Shown piece after piece: positions 16,567 through 26,400 of a stretch of DNA of 64,000 nt. Location: NCBI RefSeq assembly GCF_018069805.1, contig NZ_JAGPYN010000005.1:1-64000 (forward strand), given 5' to 3'. The first letter of the stretch is position 1; each line of letters begins with the position of its first letter. This stretch comes from Pseudoalteromonas ostreae (GTDB lineage: Bacteria > Pseudomonadota > Gammaproteobacteria > Enterobacterales > Alteromonadaceae). A model generated the notes under the pieces. It worked only from the letters and a program-made list of their open reading frames with translations. It was not told the DNA's origin and did not search any database. Position numbers and translations under genes: made by a program.

Positions 16567-16625
16567 GTTTCAGGGTTTAGCAATAGTTAAGTATAGATAT
16601 GTCACTGAGGAATGAGGATTATTTA

Positions 16626-18275
16626 ATGACAGGCGCAGAGTTAACAATTGATTTATTAGCCAAACACGGCGTAAAAGAAGTATTTGGTTACCCTGGTGGG
16701 GCAATCATGCCAATTTACGATGCGCTGTATGGTGCGCCGGTTAAACATTATCTCACTCGTCATGAGCAAGGTGCAGGTTTTGCTGCTGTTGGTTTTGCTC
16801 GTAGCACGGGTAAACTTGGGGTGTGTTTTGCGACTTCAGGCCCTGGGGCTACTAACTTAATCACCGCACTTGCTGATGCGATGATGGATTCAGTGCCATT
16901 ACTTGCGATCACAGGCCAAGTGCCAACCGCTGCCATTGGCTCTGATGCGTTTCAAGAAATCGATGTACTAGGCATGTCATTGTCGTGTACTAAACACAGT
17001 TATATGGTTGAACGTCCTGAAGATTTAGCTGAAATACTGCAAGAAGCCATGCACTTGGCACAAAGTGGCCGTCCGGGTCCTGTGCTAGTAGATATACCAA
17101 AAGATATTCAAATGGCGCAAGTGCCTTTTCATCCTTGGCTTGCGGCTGATGATTACTTACCTCAGTTAGATTTAAAGCAAGTAGCTATTGCTAATCAACT
17201 ATTAAGCGAAGCGAAACGGCCGGTGGCTTATGTTGGTGGTGGTGTACAAGCGGCCGATGCCCAACAGCAGTTAATGCAGTTTTTAGATAAAACGCAAATG
17301 CCAGCAGTATCAACATTAAAGGCGTTAGGCAGTGTATTACCTGAGTACGAATATAACTTAGGTATGTTAGGTATGCATGGCGGCCAAGCTGCAAATTTAG
17401 CGGTACAAGAGTGTGATGTACTAGTATGTATAGGTGCCCGCTTTGACGACCGCGTAACGGGTAACTTAAGTAAGTTTGCAGCCAAAGCAAAAGTAATTCA
17501 TTTAGATATCGATGCAGCTGAAGTAGGTAAACGTAAACCGGCTAAAGCTTCGTTGATTGCAGACTTAAAAAGTTCATTACCTCAGCTTGAGTGTTTTGTT
17601 ACTGAGCAAGCGTGGTTAGCGCATACCAAAGCGATGATGACCGAACATGCATGGCGTTATGATTACCCTGGTGAAAAGGTTTATGCGCCATACTTATTAA
17701 ACCAGCTTAGTCAGCGTATGCCACAAAATGGCGTGGTTTGTTGTGATGTAGGCCAACACCAAATGTGGGTAGCGCAGCATATGAAGTTTAGCCACCCAAG
17801 CAATCATTTAAGCAGCGGTGGTGCAGGCACTATGGGCTTTGGTTTGCCAGCGGCGATAGGTGCACAAGTTGCGCGACCAAATGATTTTGTGATCACGGTT
17901 TCAGGTGATGGCTCAATCATGATGAACATTCAAGAGTTGGCGACTATTCGTCGTAACAATTTACCGGTAAAAATACTAATACTGGATAACCAACGTTTAG
18001 GTATGGTGCGCCAATGGCAAGAGCTGTTTTTTGATGGCCGCTACAGTGAAACAAACTTATCGGATAACCCAGACTTTGTGCAGTTAGCGGCGGTGTTTGG
18101 TATCCCAGGACAAACAGTTACCCATGCTAATCAAGTGGATGATGCAATTACGGCATTAGTTAACAGTACTGGCCCGTACATAGTACACGCCTGTATTGAT
18201 GATAAAGAAAATGTATGGCCACTAGTACCACCAGGTGCTGCTAACGATGAAATGATGACGGAGAGTGTAAAATGA
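16626..18275 (+). CDS. ilvG: Acetolactate synthase II, large subunit
   Basis: A thiamine diphosphate and FAD-dependent enzyme that condenses pyruvate with pyruvate or 2-oxobutyrate, the first common step of Val, Leu and Ile synthesis. The 549-residue product is intact, with no frameshift like that of E. coli K-12 ilvG. It shows the N-terminal FGYPGGAIMP, the catalytic Glu in RHEQGA, IGARFDDR and the thiamine-binding GDGS...N (about residues 437-463). The ATG at 16626 is preferred over 16599 because GAGG precedes it and E. coli IlvG starts at the same place. It overlaps ilvM by 4 bp, so the two are translationally coupled. Confidence 0.95.
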   Translation: MTGAELTIDLLAKHGVKEVFGYPGGAIMPIYDALYGAPVKHYLTRHEQGAGFAAVGFARSTGKLGVCFATSGPGATNLITALADAMMDSVPLLAITGQVPTAAIGSDAFQEIDVLGMSLSCTKHSYMVERPEDLAEILQEAMHLAQSGRPGPVLVDIPKDIQMAQVPFHPWLAADDYLPQLDLKQVAIANQLLSEAKRPVAYVGGGVQAADAQQQLMQFLDKTQMPAVSTLKALGSVLPEYEYNLGMLGMHGGQAANLAVQECDVLVCIGARFDDRVTGNLSKFAAKAKVIHLDIDAAEVGKRKPAKASLIADLKSSLPQLECFVTEQAWLAHTKAMMTEHAWRYDYPGEKVYAPYLLNQLSQRMPQNGVVCCDVGQHQMWVAQHMKFSHPSNHLSSGGAGTMGFGLPAAIGAQVARPNDFVITVSGDGSIMMNIQELATIRRNNLPVKILILDNQRLGMVRQWQELFFDGRYSETNLSDNPDFVQLAAVFGIPGQTVTHANQVDDAITALVNSTGPYIVHACIDDKENVWPLVPPGAANDEMMTESVK

Positions 18276-18514
18276 AACACAGTTTAACAGTGACTTTAAA
18301 AAACCAGAGTGTGGCCGTTGAGCGCTTTTTACGTGTAGTACGTCATCGTGGTTTTGATTTAATTCATTTTCAACTGAATATGGATGATGGCCAGTACCAA
18401 GTAGCTATGACAGTCGATAGTGATAAACCGATTCACTTATTAACTACACAGCTTAATAAGCTGGTGGATGTTAGGCATGTCACATTAGAGAATTTACACC
18501 AGCAAGCAATGTAG
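18272..18514 (+). CDS. ilvM: Acetolactate synthase II, small (regulatory) subunit
   Basis: An 80-residue single ACT-domain protein (VERFLRVVRHRGFDLIHFQLN) starting within an ATGA overlap with ilvG. IlvM stabilises and activates the large subunit; type II enzymes of this kind are generally insensitive to valine. Size and position match enterobacterial ilvM. The E. coli ilvE gene that would normally follow is absent here; a 110-bp spacer leads to ilvD instead. Confidence 0.92.
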   Translation: MKHSLTVTLKNQSVAVERFLRVVRHRGFDLIHFQLNMDDGQYQVAMTVDSDKPIHLLTTQLNKLVDVRHVTLENLHQQAM

Positions 18515-18625
18515 TTTGCTGTAGAAACTAAATCAACAGGGCTATTGGGATTTCCCTTTAGCGATAAAAATTTAAGAATGAGGATGTCAGCGGTTTATTA
18601 ATCGTTGCAAAATACTGAGGTAACT

Positions 18626-20482
18626 ATGGCTAAATTAAGAAGTGCAACTACAACTGAAGGTCGAAAGCGCGCAGGTGCTCGTGCATTATGGCGTGCAACA
18701 GGGATGACAGATACTGATTTTGGTAAACCAATTATTGCGGTTGTAAACTCGTTCACACAATTTGTACCGGGGCATGTGCATCTTAATCAACTTAGTGAGC
18801 TCATGGCTGAAACCATCACCCAAGCCGGTGGTGTGCCAAAAGAATTTAATACTATAGCTATCGATGATGGCATTGCCATGGGCCACGGCGGCATGTTGTA
18901 TTCATTACCATCGCGCGACTTAATCGCCGACTCGGTTGAATACATGGTTAATGGTCACTGCGCCGATGCGATGATCTGTATTTCTAACTGCGATAAAATC
19001 ACCCCAGGGATGATGCTTGCGGCACTACGTTTAGATATTCCAGTGATCTTTGTGTCAGGCGGCCCGATGGAAGCCGGTAAAACTAAGCTTGCCAATATCG
19101 ATATCAAACTCGATTTGGTCGATGCTATGGTAAAAGGCGCTGATGAATCGGTAAGTGATGCCGATTCAGAGCAAGTTGAACGCTCAGCATGCCCAACCTG
19201 TGGTTCATGTTCAGGTATGTTTACCGCCAACTCAATGAACTGTTTATTAGAGGCGATTGGTCTAGCACTGCCGGGTAACGGTACAACGCTTGCTACTCAT
19301 AAAGACCGCAAACAGTTGTATGTTGAAGCCGGTGCACGAATTGTTGATTTATGCCGTGAGTATTATCAAAAAGATAATAAAGATGTACTACCGCGTGCCA
19401 TTGCTAATAAAACCGCGTTTATGAATGCCATGGTGGTTGATATTGCTATGGGTGGCTCATCAAATACCGTATTGCATTTACTTGCCGCAGCGCAAGAAGC
19501 CGGTGTTGATTTTGATATGTCGCACATTGATGCATTATCTCGTAAAACACCTTTCTTATGTAAAGTAGCGCCTGCAACTGCGCAATACCATATTGAAGAT
19601 GTGCACCGTGCTGGTGGCATGATGGCAATCATTCGCGAGCTTGGCAAAGCGGGCTTAGTGGATATGTCGGTAAACCATGTTGCTGGCATGACTATGGCAG
19701 AGCTAGTTAAAAAATGGGATGCCACAGATCCAAACAACGAAGCTGCACAAACGTTTTATCGTGCAGGCCCAGCAGGCATTCGTACCACCAAAGCAATGAG
19801 TCAATCGTGCCGTTGGGATGAAGGCGATAATGACCGTGAAAATGGTTGTATCCGTAGCGTTGAACATGCGTTTCGCCAAGATGGCGGCTTAGCCGTACTA
19901 TCGGGTAATTTAGCTGTTGATGGTTGTATTGTGAAAAGCGCAGGTGTGGTTGATGAAATGCTACACTTTGAAGGCACCGCCGTGGTGTATGAATCACAAG
20001 ACGATTCAGTTGAAGGCATTTTAAATGACGAAGTAAAAGCCGGTGACGTAGTCGTTATTCGCTACGAAGGACCGAAAGGCGGCCCTGGCATGCAGGAAAT
20101 GCTTTACCCAACCAGTTACTTAAAATCAAAAGGTCTGGCAGAGAAATGCGCTTTGATCACCGATGGTCGCTTCTCGGGCGGTACGTCAGGTTTATCAATT
20201 GGTCACGTCTCCCCAGAAGCAGCCAGTGGTGGCGCTATTGCTTACGTTGAAAACGGCGATAAAATTATTATCGATATCGCTACCCGCGAAATCACGTTAG
20301 CACTAACAGATGAAGAACTTGAAGCGCGTAAGCAAAAGCAACTAGCTCGTGGTAAGCAAGCTTATAAGCCGCTCGATCGTGAGCGTTATGTCTCATCTGC
20401 GTTAAAAGCGTATGCGCTACTTGCAACCAGTGCCGATAAAGGCGCGGTGCGTGATTTAGCCAAACTGGAGGAGCTTAGTTAA
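18626..20482 (+). CDS. ilvD: Dihydroxy-acid dehydratase
   Basis: An iron-sulphur enzyme that dehydrates 2,3-dihydroxy-3-methyl acids to the 2-oxo acids that precede Val and Ile. The 618-residue product is collinear with E. coli Ilv[10 protein letters not shown] at the start, [20 protein letters not shown] and [19 protein letters not shown] (cluster cysteines), and [10 protein letters not shown] near the end. The ATG at 18626 (GAGG 5 bp upstream) is chosen over 18605 because it aligns with the known start. It lies 2 bp before ilvA in the same operon. Confidence 0.96.
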   Translation: MAKLRSATTTEGRKRAGARALWRATGMTDTDFGKPIIAVVNSFTQFVPGHVHLNQLSELMAETITQAGGVPKEFNTIAIDDGIAMGHGGMLYSLPSRDLIADSVEYMVNGHCADAMICISNCDKITPGMMLAALRLDIPVIFVSGGPMEAGKTKLANIDIKLDLVDAMVKGADESVSDADSEQVERSACPTCGSCSGMFTANSMNCLLEAIGLALPGNGTTLATHKDRKQLYVEAGARIVDLCREYYQKDNKDVLPRAIANKTAFMNAMVVDIAMGGSSNTVLHLLAAAQEAGVDFDMSHIDALSRKTPFLCKVAPATAQYHIEDVHRAGGMMAIIRELGKAGLVDMSVNHVAGMTMAELVKKWDATDPNNEAAQTFYRAGPAGIRTTKAMSQSCRWDEGDNDRENGCIRSVEHAFRQDGGLAVLSGNLAVDGCIVKSAGVVDEMLHFEGTAVVYESQDDSVEGILNDEVKAGDVVVIRYEGPKGGPGMQEMLYPTSYLKSKGLAEKCALITDGRFSGGTSGLSIGHVSPEAASGGAIAYVENGDKIIIDIATREITLALTDEELEARKQKQLARGKQAYKPLDRERYVSSALKAYALLATSADKGAVRDLAKLEELS

Positions 20483-20484
20483 TT

Positions 20485-22035
20485 ATGGTTTCTCAAGAGC
20501 TCGATTATTTTCGCGCTATTATCCAGGCTAATATGGAGCCACTGGCAAAAGTTACTGAGGTTAGCGAAATGGCTGAACTCAGTGCTCGTCTTGGTAATCA
20601 AGTATGGCTAAAGCGCGAAGATCAGCAGCCAGTTTATTCGTTTAAACTGCGTGGTGCATACAACAAACTGGCTAAACTGCCAGCCGGTTCAGTGGTGATC
20701 ACTGCCTCAGCTGGTAATCATGCTCAAGGGGTGGCGCTCAGTGCGTCACACTTAGGGCATCAAGCAACGATTGTAATGCCGGTCACTACACCTGAAATAA
20801 AAGTCAGTGCAGTACGTGCACTCGGTGGTGAAGTGGTTTTACATGGCCATCATTTTGATGCCGCTAAAGCTCATGCACTAGAACTAACTGAACAGCGCAA
20901 TGGCGTATTTGTGCCACCATTTGATGACCCTGATGTGATTGTGGGTCAAGGCACCGTAGCCCGCGAACTTATGCAGCAGCTTAACCAGCTTGATGCGGTG
21001 TTTATCCCTGTGGGTGGCGGTGGTTTATTGGCTGGCATGGCGGTGTATATCAAATCATTACGCCCAGATATTAAAGTGATTGGTGTAGAAGCAGACGAAA
21101 GCGCCTGCTTACAAGCAGCCCTTGAAGCGGGTAAACCGGTAGAGCTGGAGCGGGTTGGCAGTTTTGCCGATGGTGTTGCGGTAAAAATTATTGGCGGCGA
21201 AACCTTTCGCTTAGCGCAAAAGTTTTGTGATGAAGTAGTCACTGTAACCGGTGATGAAATATGTGCGGCGATGCAAGATATTTTTGTTTCAACCCGTGCG
21301 ATTGCTGAGCCCTCTGGTGCGCTGGCAACGGCGGGGTTAAAAAAATGGTGTCAGCAAACAGGCCAAAAAGGGCTGCATTTAGCCGCTGTGTTATCAGGCG
21401 CGAACTTAAACTTTGACCGTCTACGTTATGTGGCTGAGCGTACTGCGCTGGGAGAAAAAAACGAAGCGTTGTTAGCAGTCACCATCAATGAAGAAAAAGG
21501 CAGCTTTAAACAGTTTTGTGCCTCGTTAGGTGGCCGTGCGATTACAGAGTTTAATTACCGTTATGCTGGCCCTGGTGAAGCGCAAATATTTGTTGGTGTT
21601 GCACTACGCCAAGGTCAGCAAGAGTTAGATGAACTCACAGCTGATTTAACCACCAATGGCTATCAATTTTGTGATTTATCAGATAACGAACTGGCTAAAT
21701 TACATGTTCGTTATATGGTTGGTGGTAAAGCACCTGAGCAGATGCATGAACGGTTATTACGCTTTGAGTTTCCTGAATATCCAGGCGCACTGGCGCGCTT
21801 TTTAGATACTTTAGGCTGCAACTGGAATATTACTTTGTTTCATTATCGTAACCACGGTGGCTCAATGGGCAATGTATTAGCTGGGTTTGCGATTGAACCT
21901 AATCAGTATGAGGTTTTTAACGAGCATTTAAATCGCTTAGGTTATAGTGTCCAAGATGAAACACTTAATCCGTGTTTTACCCAATTTTTAACTACTCAAC
22001 TTCCTATCGATAGGGGGCAAGCGGTTAATAATTAA
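20485..22035 (+). CDS. ilvA: Biosynthetic threonine ammonia-lyase
   Basis: A PLP enzyme that deaminates threonine to 2-oxobutyrate, the committed step to isoleucine. The 516 residues match the long biosynthetic form (E. coli 514). It has the PLP lysine in YSFKLRGAYN (about residue 54), the glycine loop PVGGGGLLAGM, and a C-terminal regulatory region of two ACT-like subdomains from about 330 onward (EKGSFKQFCASLGGR, FPEYPGALARFLDTLG) that senses isoleucine and valine. It is the last gene of the operon and is followed by two hairpins. Confidence 0.96.
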   Translation: MVSQELDYFRAIIQANMEPLAKVTEVSEMAELSARLGNQVWLKREDQQPVYSFKLRGAYNKLAKLPAGSVVITASAGNHAQGVALSASHLGHQATIVMPVTTPEIKVSAVRALGGEVVLHGHHFDAAKAHALELTEQRNGVFVPPFDDPDVIVGQGTVARELMQQLNQLDAVFIPVGGGGLLAGMAVYIKSLRPDIKVIGVEADESACLQAALEAGKPVELERVGSFADGVAVKIIGGETFRLAQKFCDEVVTVTGDEICAAMQDIFVSTRAIAEPSGALATAGLKKWCQQTGQKGLHLAAVLSGANLNFDRLRYVAERTALGEKNEALLAVTINEEKGSFKQFCASLGGRAITEFNYRYAGPGEAQIFVGVALRQGQQELDELTADLTTNGYQFCDLSDNELAKLHVRYMVGGKAPEQMHERLLRFEFPEYPGALARFLDTLGCNWNITLFHYRNHGGSMGNVLAGFAIEPNQYEVFNEHLNRLGYSVQDETLNPCFTQFLTTQLPIDRGQAVNN

Positions 22036-22045
22036 ATATATACCC

Positions 22046-22088
22046 AAACCACTTCAAGATACGAATTCTGTAGCTTGAAGTGGTTTTA
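22046..22088 (+). terminator. Terminator of the ilv operon (first hairpin)
   Basis: AAACCACTTCAAG and CTTGAAGTGGTTT are perfect 13-bp arms separated by 15 bases; a short T-run follows. Confidence 0.7.
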
Positions 22089-22096
22089 GTATAAGC

Positions 22097-22122
22097 AAGC
22101 ACCTCAATTGAGGTGCTTTTTT
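22097..22122 (+). terminator. Terminator (second hairpin)
   Basis: AAGCACCTCA and TGAGGTGCTT form a perfect palindrome followed by TTTT. It lies directly behind the first hairpin, so the two act in series. Confidence 0.85.
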
Positions 22123-22263
22123 GTCTCTTTGCAAACTCAATGTCTTGGGTTTATAGTTATAACAATATTAGTCAACTAATTAGATTACGATTTGTCATTA
22201 AATGGACTGAAGCTTAAGCTTTATACCACTAGGCTTATACTCAGCGGGCAAAGTTTTGCGGCT

Positions 22264-22590
22264 GTGACTTTACAACTAAAGTGGACCCATCAATTTTAAT
22301 TTTCTGGTTACTATATGGCTCAGCAACAAGGCTTTTACAAAGCGGCAGGGCTAAAGTCACTATTTTACCGGCAGATCCTGAGAACCCAGATACCTTTAGT
22401 AAAGTGTTGGCTGGCCAAGCTCAATATTATGCGTGAGCAAGATGCCTTTAATCGGACGCAAGATGGCTTTATTTACCAGTATATTAAACCTGAACAAATT
22501 AAAATATCGTGGATGCTTATTACAGCAATTATAATTAGTTTGTTATCGATACCACTTTATTTACGTTTGATGTTCAGAAAAAGCGTATAA
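22264..22590 (+). pseudogene. Decayed NMT1/THI5-like sensor gene
   Basis: From 22264 the sequence reads VTLQLKWTHQF, TAA, FSGYYMAQQQGFYKAAGL in one frame. It then continues in a second frame as KVTILPADPENPDTFSKVL and AGQAQY. This is the N-terminal pattern of NMT1/THI5-like periplasmic binding domains. The last part returns to the first frame with a membrane segment (ISWMLITAIIISLLSIPLYL). So an in-frame stop, frameshifts and a large internal deletion are visible. Such domains are often fused to GGDEF or kinase modules in marine gammaproteobacteria. The 91-codon frame from 22315 is not a functional gene. Confidence 0.75.
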
Positions 22591-22622
22591 TGCATAAATG
22601 AATTGACCATCGCTAAAATCAC

Positions 22623-23816
22623 ATGAGCCTTGCTGAGCAGTTTACAGCCCTAGATAACTTATTACATAGTACTCGCCGCTATTGGCAATGCACAGCATTC
22701 GATTTTGATCAGCTGCCATGGCCTGAATTAGAACAACCATTAACGGTGTTGAGCGATCAACAAGTTGCCGATCTCGATAGCAATCAAGATGCCTTGTATC
22801 AATTTTTTAGCCCGTATATTCCCGTAGTCAATAACTTAGCTACATTGTGTTACTTACCTCAAGCCTCCACTACGCGTAGCGAATATCCGTTTTGGATCAG
22901 CAATGGTATTAAAGGGCGCAAGTTTGCGCAGCTGCAAGATTTTGTTTGTGCGCTTGGCCAAGAATCACAATTACCGGTATTAGAATGGTGTGCAGGGAAA
23001 GGTCATTTAGGACGTATGTTGGCATTTAACCGTGCGCCGAGTGTGCACAGCATCGAACTGCAACAACATTTATGTGAACAAGGTCAGCAAAGTGCTCAGC
23101 AACAAGGGTTAGCCATGCACTTTAGCCAAGCAGATGTACTTAAGGATGATGTAACTGAGTATTTTCAACAAGCACAACATGCCGTAGCGCTGCATGCTTG
23201 CGGAGCGTTACATCAGACCTTCATGAGTGCCGCAGCTAGCGCGCAAACGCAAAAAATTAGTTTATCCCCGTGTTGCTATCACTTATTCACCGCTAATGAT
23301 TATCAAGCTATGAGCGATGCCGGTAAGCATAGCCAACTGCAATTAACGCATCGTGATTTAAAATTAGCACTGCAAGAGACGGTGACAGCGCCTTCTCGGG
23401 TAGATAAAGTTCGTAAAACTGAAGTGCAATGGCGATTGGGTTTTGATGCCTTGCGCAAAAGTCTCACCAGCGAACAAAACTACGTCAGTGTGCCCTCTGT
23501 TAACAAAGCTATTTTTTCAGATTCATTTAAAGTTTTTTGTGCATGGGCAGCGGATAAAAAGGGCTTAAATATACCGCAAGATATTGATTATGAATCCTTT
23601 TTGAAAAAAGGCGAAATGCGCAAAAAAGTCACTGAACGTATCGAACTGGTCCGTCATGTGTTTAGAAGAGCAATTGAGGTTTGGCTTGTGCTCGATCGTG
23701 CTTTATATTTGCAACAACAAGGTTATCAAGTCAGTGTGCAGACGTTTTGCGAAAAACAATTAACGCCACGTAATATCTTGATCCAAGCTACCGTCAAAGA
23801 CAGAAAAGAGATGTAA
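22623..23816 (+). CDS. SAM-dependent methyltransferase-like protein
   Basis: A 397-residue cytoplasmic protein with a methyltransferase core. The SAM-binding motif is VLEWCAGKGHLGRMLA (about residues 120-135), followed by SIELQQHLCEQGQQSA, HACGALHQTF and SLSPCCYHLF. The CAGKGHLGR and HACG...CCYH pattern resembles the Methyltransf_32/METTL25-like group. The substrate is unknown. Its stop overlaps the start of the carbonic anhydrase gene by one base, so they form one transcript. Confidence 0.78.
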   Translation: MSLAEQFTALDNLLHSTRRYWQCTAFDFDQLPWPELEQPLTVLSDQQVADLDSNQDALYQFFSPYIPVVNNLATLCYLPQASTTRSEYPFWISNGIKGRKFAQLQDFVCALGQESQLPVLEWCAGKGHLGRMLAFNRAPSVHSIELQQHLCEQGQQSAQQQGLAMHFSQADVLKDDVTEYFQQAQHAVALHACGALHQTFMSAAASAQTQKISLSPCCYHLFTANDYQAMSDAGKHSQLQLTHRDLKLALQETVTAPSRVDKVRKTEVQWRLGFDALRKSLTSEQNYVSVPSVNKAIFSDSFKVFCAWAADKKGLNIPQDIDYESFLKKGEMRKKVTERIELVRHVFRRAIEVWLVLDRALYLQQQGYQVSVQTFCEKQLTPRNILIQATVKDRKEM

Positions 23817-24475
23817 TGAGAAAATTAAAAAACTTATTTGAAAACAATAAACGCTGGGCTGAACGAACGTGTAAAGATGATCCAGAATTTTTTAAAATTC
23901 TATCCATGCAGCAAAACCCAGAATACTTGTGGATTGGTTGTTCGGACTCTCGCGTACCGGCTAATGAAATCGTTGATCTAATGCCAGGTGAACTATTTGT
24001 TCATCGTAATGTGGCGAATGTGGTGGTGCATACCGATCATAACTGCTTATCAGTGATGCAGTACGCTGTTGAAGTGTTAAAAGTTAAACATATTATGGTT
24101 GTTGGTCACTATGGCTGTGGTGGGGTTCAGGCAGTACTCAAAGATGCTAAGTTTGGTTTAATTGATAACTGGCTTCGTCACGTCGGTGATGTAAAAGAAA
24201 AATACACCTCAAAGATCAATGCACTCGCAGAAAAAGATCGTCTCAATAGCTTGATTGAATTGAACGTGATTGAGCAAGTACGCAATGTATGCCGTACTAA
24301 TATCGTCCAAGAAGCATGGCAGCGTGGCCAAGAGTTGACTATTCATGGTTGGGTTTATGGTCTAGCAAACGGTCACTTACACGACTTAGAGTCAGTAGTG
24401 ACTTGTGCCGATGAAGTTGATGTTAACTATAAAAGTGCTGGGCTTAAAGTGTTTGAACGTTACGTAGTAGAATAA
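23816..24475 (+). CDS. can: Beta-class carbonic anhydrase
   Basis: A cytoplasmic zinc enzyme interconverting CO2 and bicarbonate. The 219-residue product is collinear with E. coli Can. Zinc ligands are Cys42 and Asp44 in GCSDSRVPANE, with the His and Cys of VGHYGCGGV at about 98 and 101. It also shows LFVHRNVANVV and HGWVYGLANG. The start overlaps the upstream methyltransferase stop (TAATG). Confidence 0.95.
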   Translation: MRKLKNLFENNKRWAERTCKDDPEFFKILSMQQNPEYLWIGCSDSRVPANEIVDLMPGELFVHRNVANVVVHTDHNCLSVMQYAVEVLKVKHIMVVGHYGCGGVQAVLKDAKFGLIDNWLRHVGDVKEKYTSKINALAEKDRLNSLIELNVIEQVRNVCRTNIVQEAWQRGQELTIHGWVYGLANGHLHDLESVVTCADEVDVNYKSAGLKVFERYVVE

Positions 24476-24584
24476 GTACGTAACTTAAGCACTGCGTCCT
24501 ATCTGGGTGCGGGCTACCTTCAATAATTGTAATCTTAGTTTTAAAGGCTAAGTCGGTGTGCTTTTTGTGTGGTTAAAACACCCT

Positions 24585-25382
24585 CTATACTTTCGATGTT
24601 TTTCGCTTGCGATATTGCTGTGGTGTTTCAAAGGTAAAATTATGAAAGGCATGACAAAAGTGAGCCTGATCATAATAGCCACATTGCAAGGCTATATCTG
24701 TTATCGGTGTTTGGCTGTCAGCAAGAAGCGTGCGTGCGGCTTTTAGTCGGTAAAATTGCTGTAATTGAGTTGGACTAACTCCGGCTTCTTTTTTCAAGCG
24801 ACGCTCAAGAGTACGGCGTGTCAGGCCAAGTTGCTTGCCTACACAGCTGGTGGAATTATTGAGTTGAATAAGTTGCTTGATCACTTTAATCGTATTGCTT
24901 TTGACGAGTTGATTGCTAATTGCTTGGCTGAGTAACCACTGCTCAAGTAAATACAGTTGACTGGTAAGTGGACTGCTTTGCATTTGTTCAACGCATGGCA
25001 TTAAACTGTGATACCAGCTTGGGGTAAAATCTTCCCCGAGTAGATAATTTCCTTCAGCTAATTCGTGTAGCGTTATACCTAATAAGTGATAAGCACCAGT
25101 AGGCGCAAAACGAATACTAACTAAATAATCCTGATTGCTGAAAGTTATTGCCTGCGTTTGACGATTAAATGCGAAGGTAATAACGGGTGTCGCGTTGCTA
25201 AAATCAATTGTTAGGCTTGCGCCTGCATCAGGGTAGAGCTTTTCTGTAAATAACAGTGTTGTTTGTGTAGTGGTTGAACCTATTTTCCAATAACACTGCA
25301 CCCAATCAGCTAAGCGTTGATCGGGTGCGAATTTTTGAAAGCTCAAATGGGGCAATGGATCATTTACTAATAAAATGGCCAT
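24585..25382 (-). CDS. AraC-family transcriptional regulator
   Basis: A 265-residue regulator. The N-terminal sensing region resembles the DUF6597 type (FAPDQRLADWVQCYWKIG). The C-terminal helix-turn-helix pair (about 160-262) contains GLTRRTLERRLKKEAGVSP and the AraC signature ITDIALQCGYYDQAHFCHAF. The ligand and target genes are unknown. It converges on can and lies 15 bp downstream of map on the same strand, so it may be read from the map transcript. Confidence 0.88.
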   Translation of the reverse strand: MAILLVNDPLPHLSFQKFAPDQRLADWVQCYWKIGSTTTQTTLLFTEKLYPDAGASLTIDFSNATPVITFAFNRQTQAITFSNQDYLVSIRFAPTGAYHLLGITLHELAEGNYLLGEDFTPSWYHSLMPCVEQMQSSPLTSQLYLLEQWLLSQAISNQLVKSNTIKVIKQLIQLNNSTSCVGKQLGLTRRTLERRLKKEAGVSPTQLQQFYRLKAARTLLADSQTPITDIALQCGYYDQAHFCHAFHNFTFETPQQYRKRKTSKV

Positions 25383-25396
25383 GGTGTTAACCTGAC

Positions 25397-26182
25397 TTAT
25401 ACCGTCGCAATAGCGATTTCTTCTTCGCGTAAAGTCAGTACTTCATAGCCGTCAGCGGTGACGACTATGGTGTGCTCCCACTGCGCAGAAAGCTTTTTAT
25501 CACGAGTAACCACAGTCCAGCCATCCGGTTTAGTTTTTACTTTTGCCGCCCCTTGGTTGATCATCGGCTCAATGGTAAAGGTCATGCCTTCTTTAAGTTC
25601 AATGCCGGTATTGCGTTTACCATAATGTAAAACTTGCGGCTCTTCGTGCATTTGCTCACCAATACCATGTCCGCAGTATTCACGTACAACGCTATAGCCA
25701 TTAGTATGGGCAAAATTAGCGATAGCGTTGCCAATATCGCCTAACCTGACTCCCGGTTTTACGAGCTTGATGCCTTGCCACATTGCTTGATAAGTTTTTT
25801 CGACTAAGCGCTTGGCCAGCGGTGACACTTCACCAAGCATATACATTTTACTTGAATCGGCAATAAAGCCATTTTTCTCAAGGGTAATATCTAAATTGAC
25901 GATATCGCCTGATTTTAACGCGCGTTTAGGGTCTGGAAAACCATGACAGACTACTTCATTTACTGAGCTGTTTAACACATAAGGATAATCGTACTGGCCT
26001 TTGCTGGCAGGACGCGCAGCAAGCTCATCAACAATATAGCGCTCTACTAAATCATTGATCTCCATGGTGGTGATGCCGATTTTGACCTGTTTATCTAAAT
26101 AGGCAAATACCTTTGCCAGTAGGCGACCAGACTCACGCATTAGCTCTATTTGTGCGGGAGTTTTAATAATTATTTCACTCAT
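25397..26182 (-). CDS. map: Type I methionine aminopeptidase
   Basis: A 261-residue enzyme that removes the initiator methionine from nascent proteins. All five metal ligands are present: Asp in VNLDITLE, Asp in IADSSKMY, His in YCGHGIGEQMHEEP, Glu in FTIEPM and Glu in QWEHTIVV. Here it overlaps by 8 bp an upstream ParD-like gene. That pairing is a recognisable arrangement in several marine gammaproteobacteria, where this is usually a second map copy beside the housekeeping one near rpsB. Whether a second copy exists cannot be seen here. Confidence 0.94.
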   Translation of the reverse strand: MSEIIIKTPAQIELMRESGRLLAKVFAYLDKQVKIGITTMEINDLVERYIVDELAARPASKGQYDYPYVLNSSVNEVVCHGFPDPKRALKSGDIVNLDITLEKNGFIADSSKMYMLGEVSPLAKRLVEKTYQAMWQGIKLVKPGVRLGDIGNAIANFAHTNGYSVVREYCGHGIGEQMHEEPQVLHYGKRNTGIELKEGMTFTIEPMINQGAAKVKTKPDGWTVVTRDKKLSAQWEHTIVVTADGYEVLTLREEEIAIATV

Positions 26183-26381
26183 GCAAAGATTCTCCTGCTG
26201 TTACATCGGCTTGTGCAAGTTGCTGTTTGATTATTTCGGCGTAGGTCATGGTTGGATTAAGCTCAGCTAGCATGCCTATCTTTATCCAGTATTCAGATTG
26301 AGAGTTTATAGATCGTACCATAGTGGTACTGGCTTTGCGGATCTCTTCGTGCAGTTGGTCGCTGATTTTTACGATACCCAT
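26175..26381 (-). CDS. ParD-like DNA-binding protein
   Basis: A 68-residue protein beginning MGIVKISDQLHEEIRKAS, typical of ParD-like ribbon-helix-helix proteins (PF11903 type). The start is set at 26381 rather than further upstream because the family pattern begins there and the longer frame reads low-complexity sequence through the promoter. Its last codons overlap the start of map. No ParE-type toxin is adjacent, so it is more likely an autoregulator of the map transcript than an antitoxin; this is inference. Confidence 0.8.
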   Translation of the reverse strand: MGIVKISDQLHEEIRKASTTMVRSINSQSEYWIKIGMLAELNPTMTYAEIIKQQLAQADVTAGESLHE

Positions 26382-26400
26382 AACAGTGCCTATATATAAA

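Noticed and set aside
22315..22590. 91-codon frame as a real small membrane protein
   Set aside because: Its parts match an NMT1/THI5-like gene only when frames are switched, so it is a relic, not a new gene.
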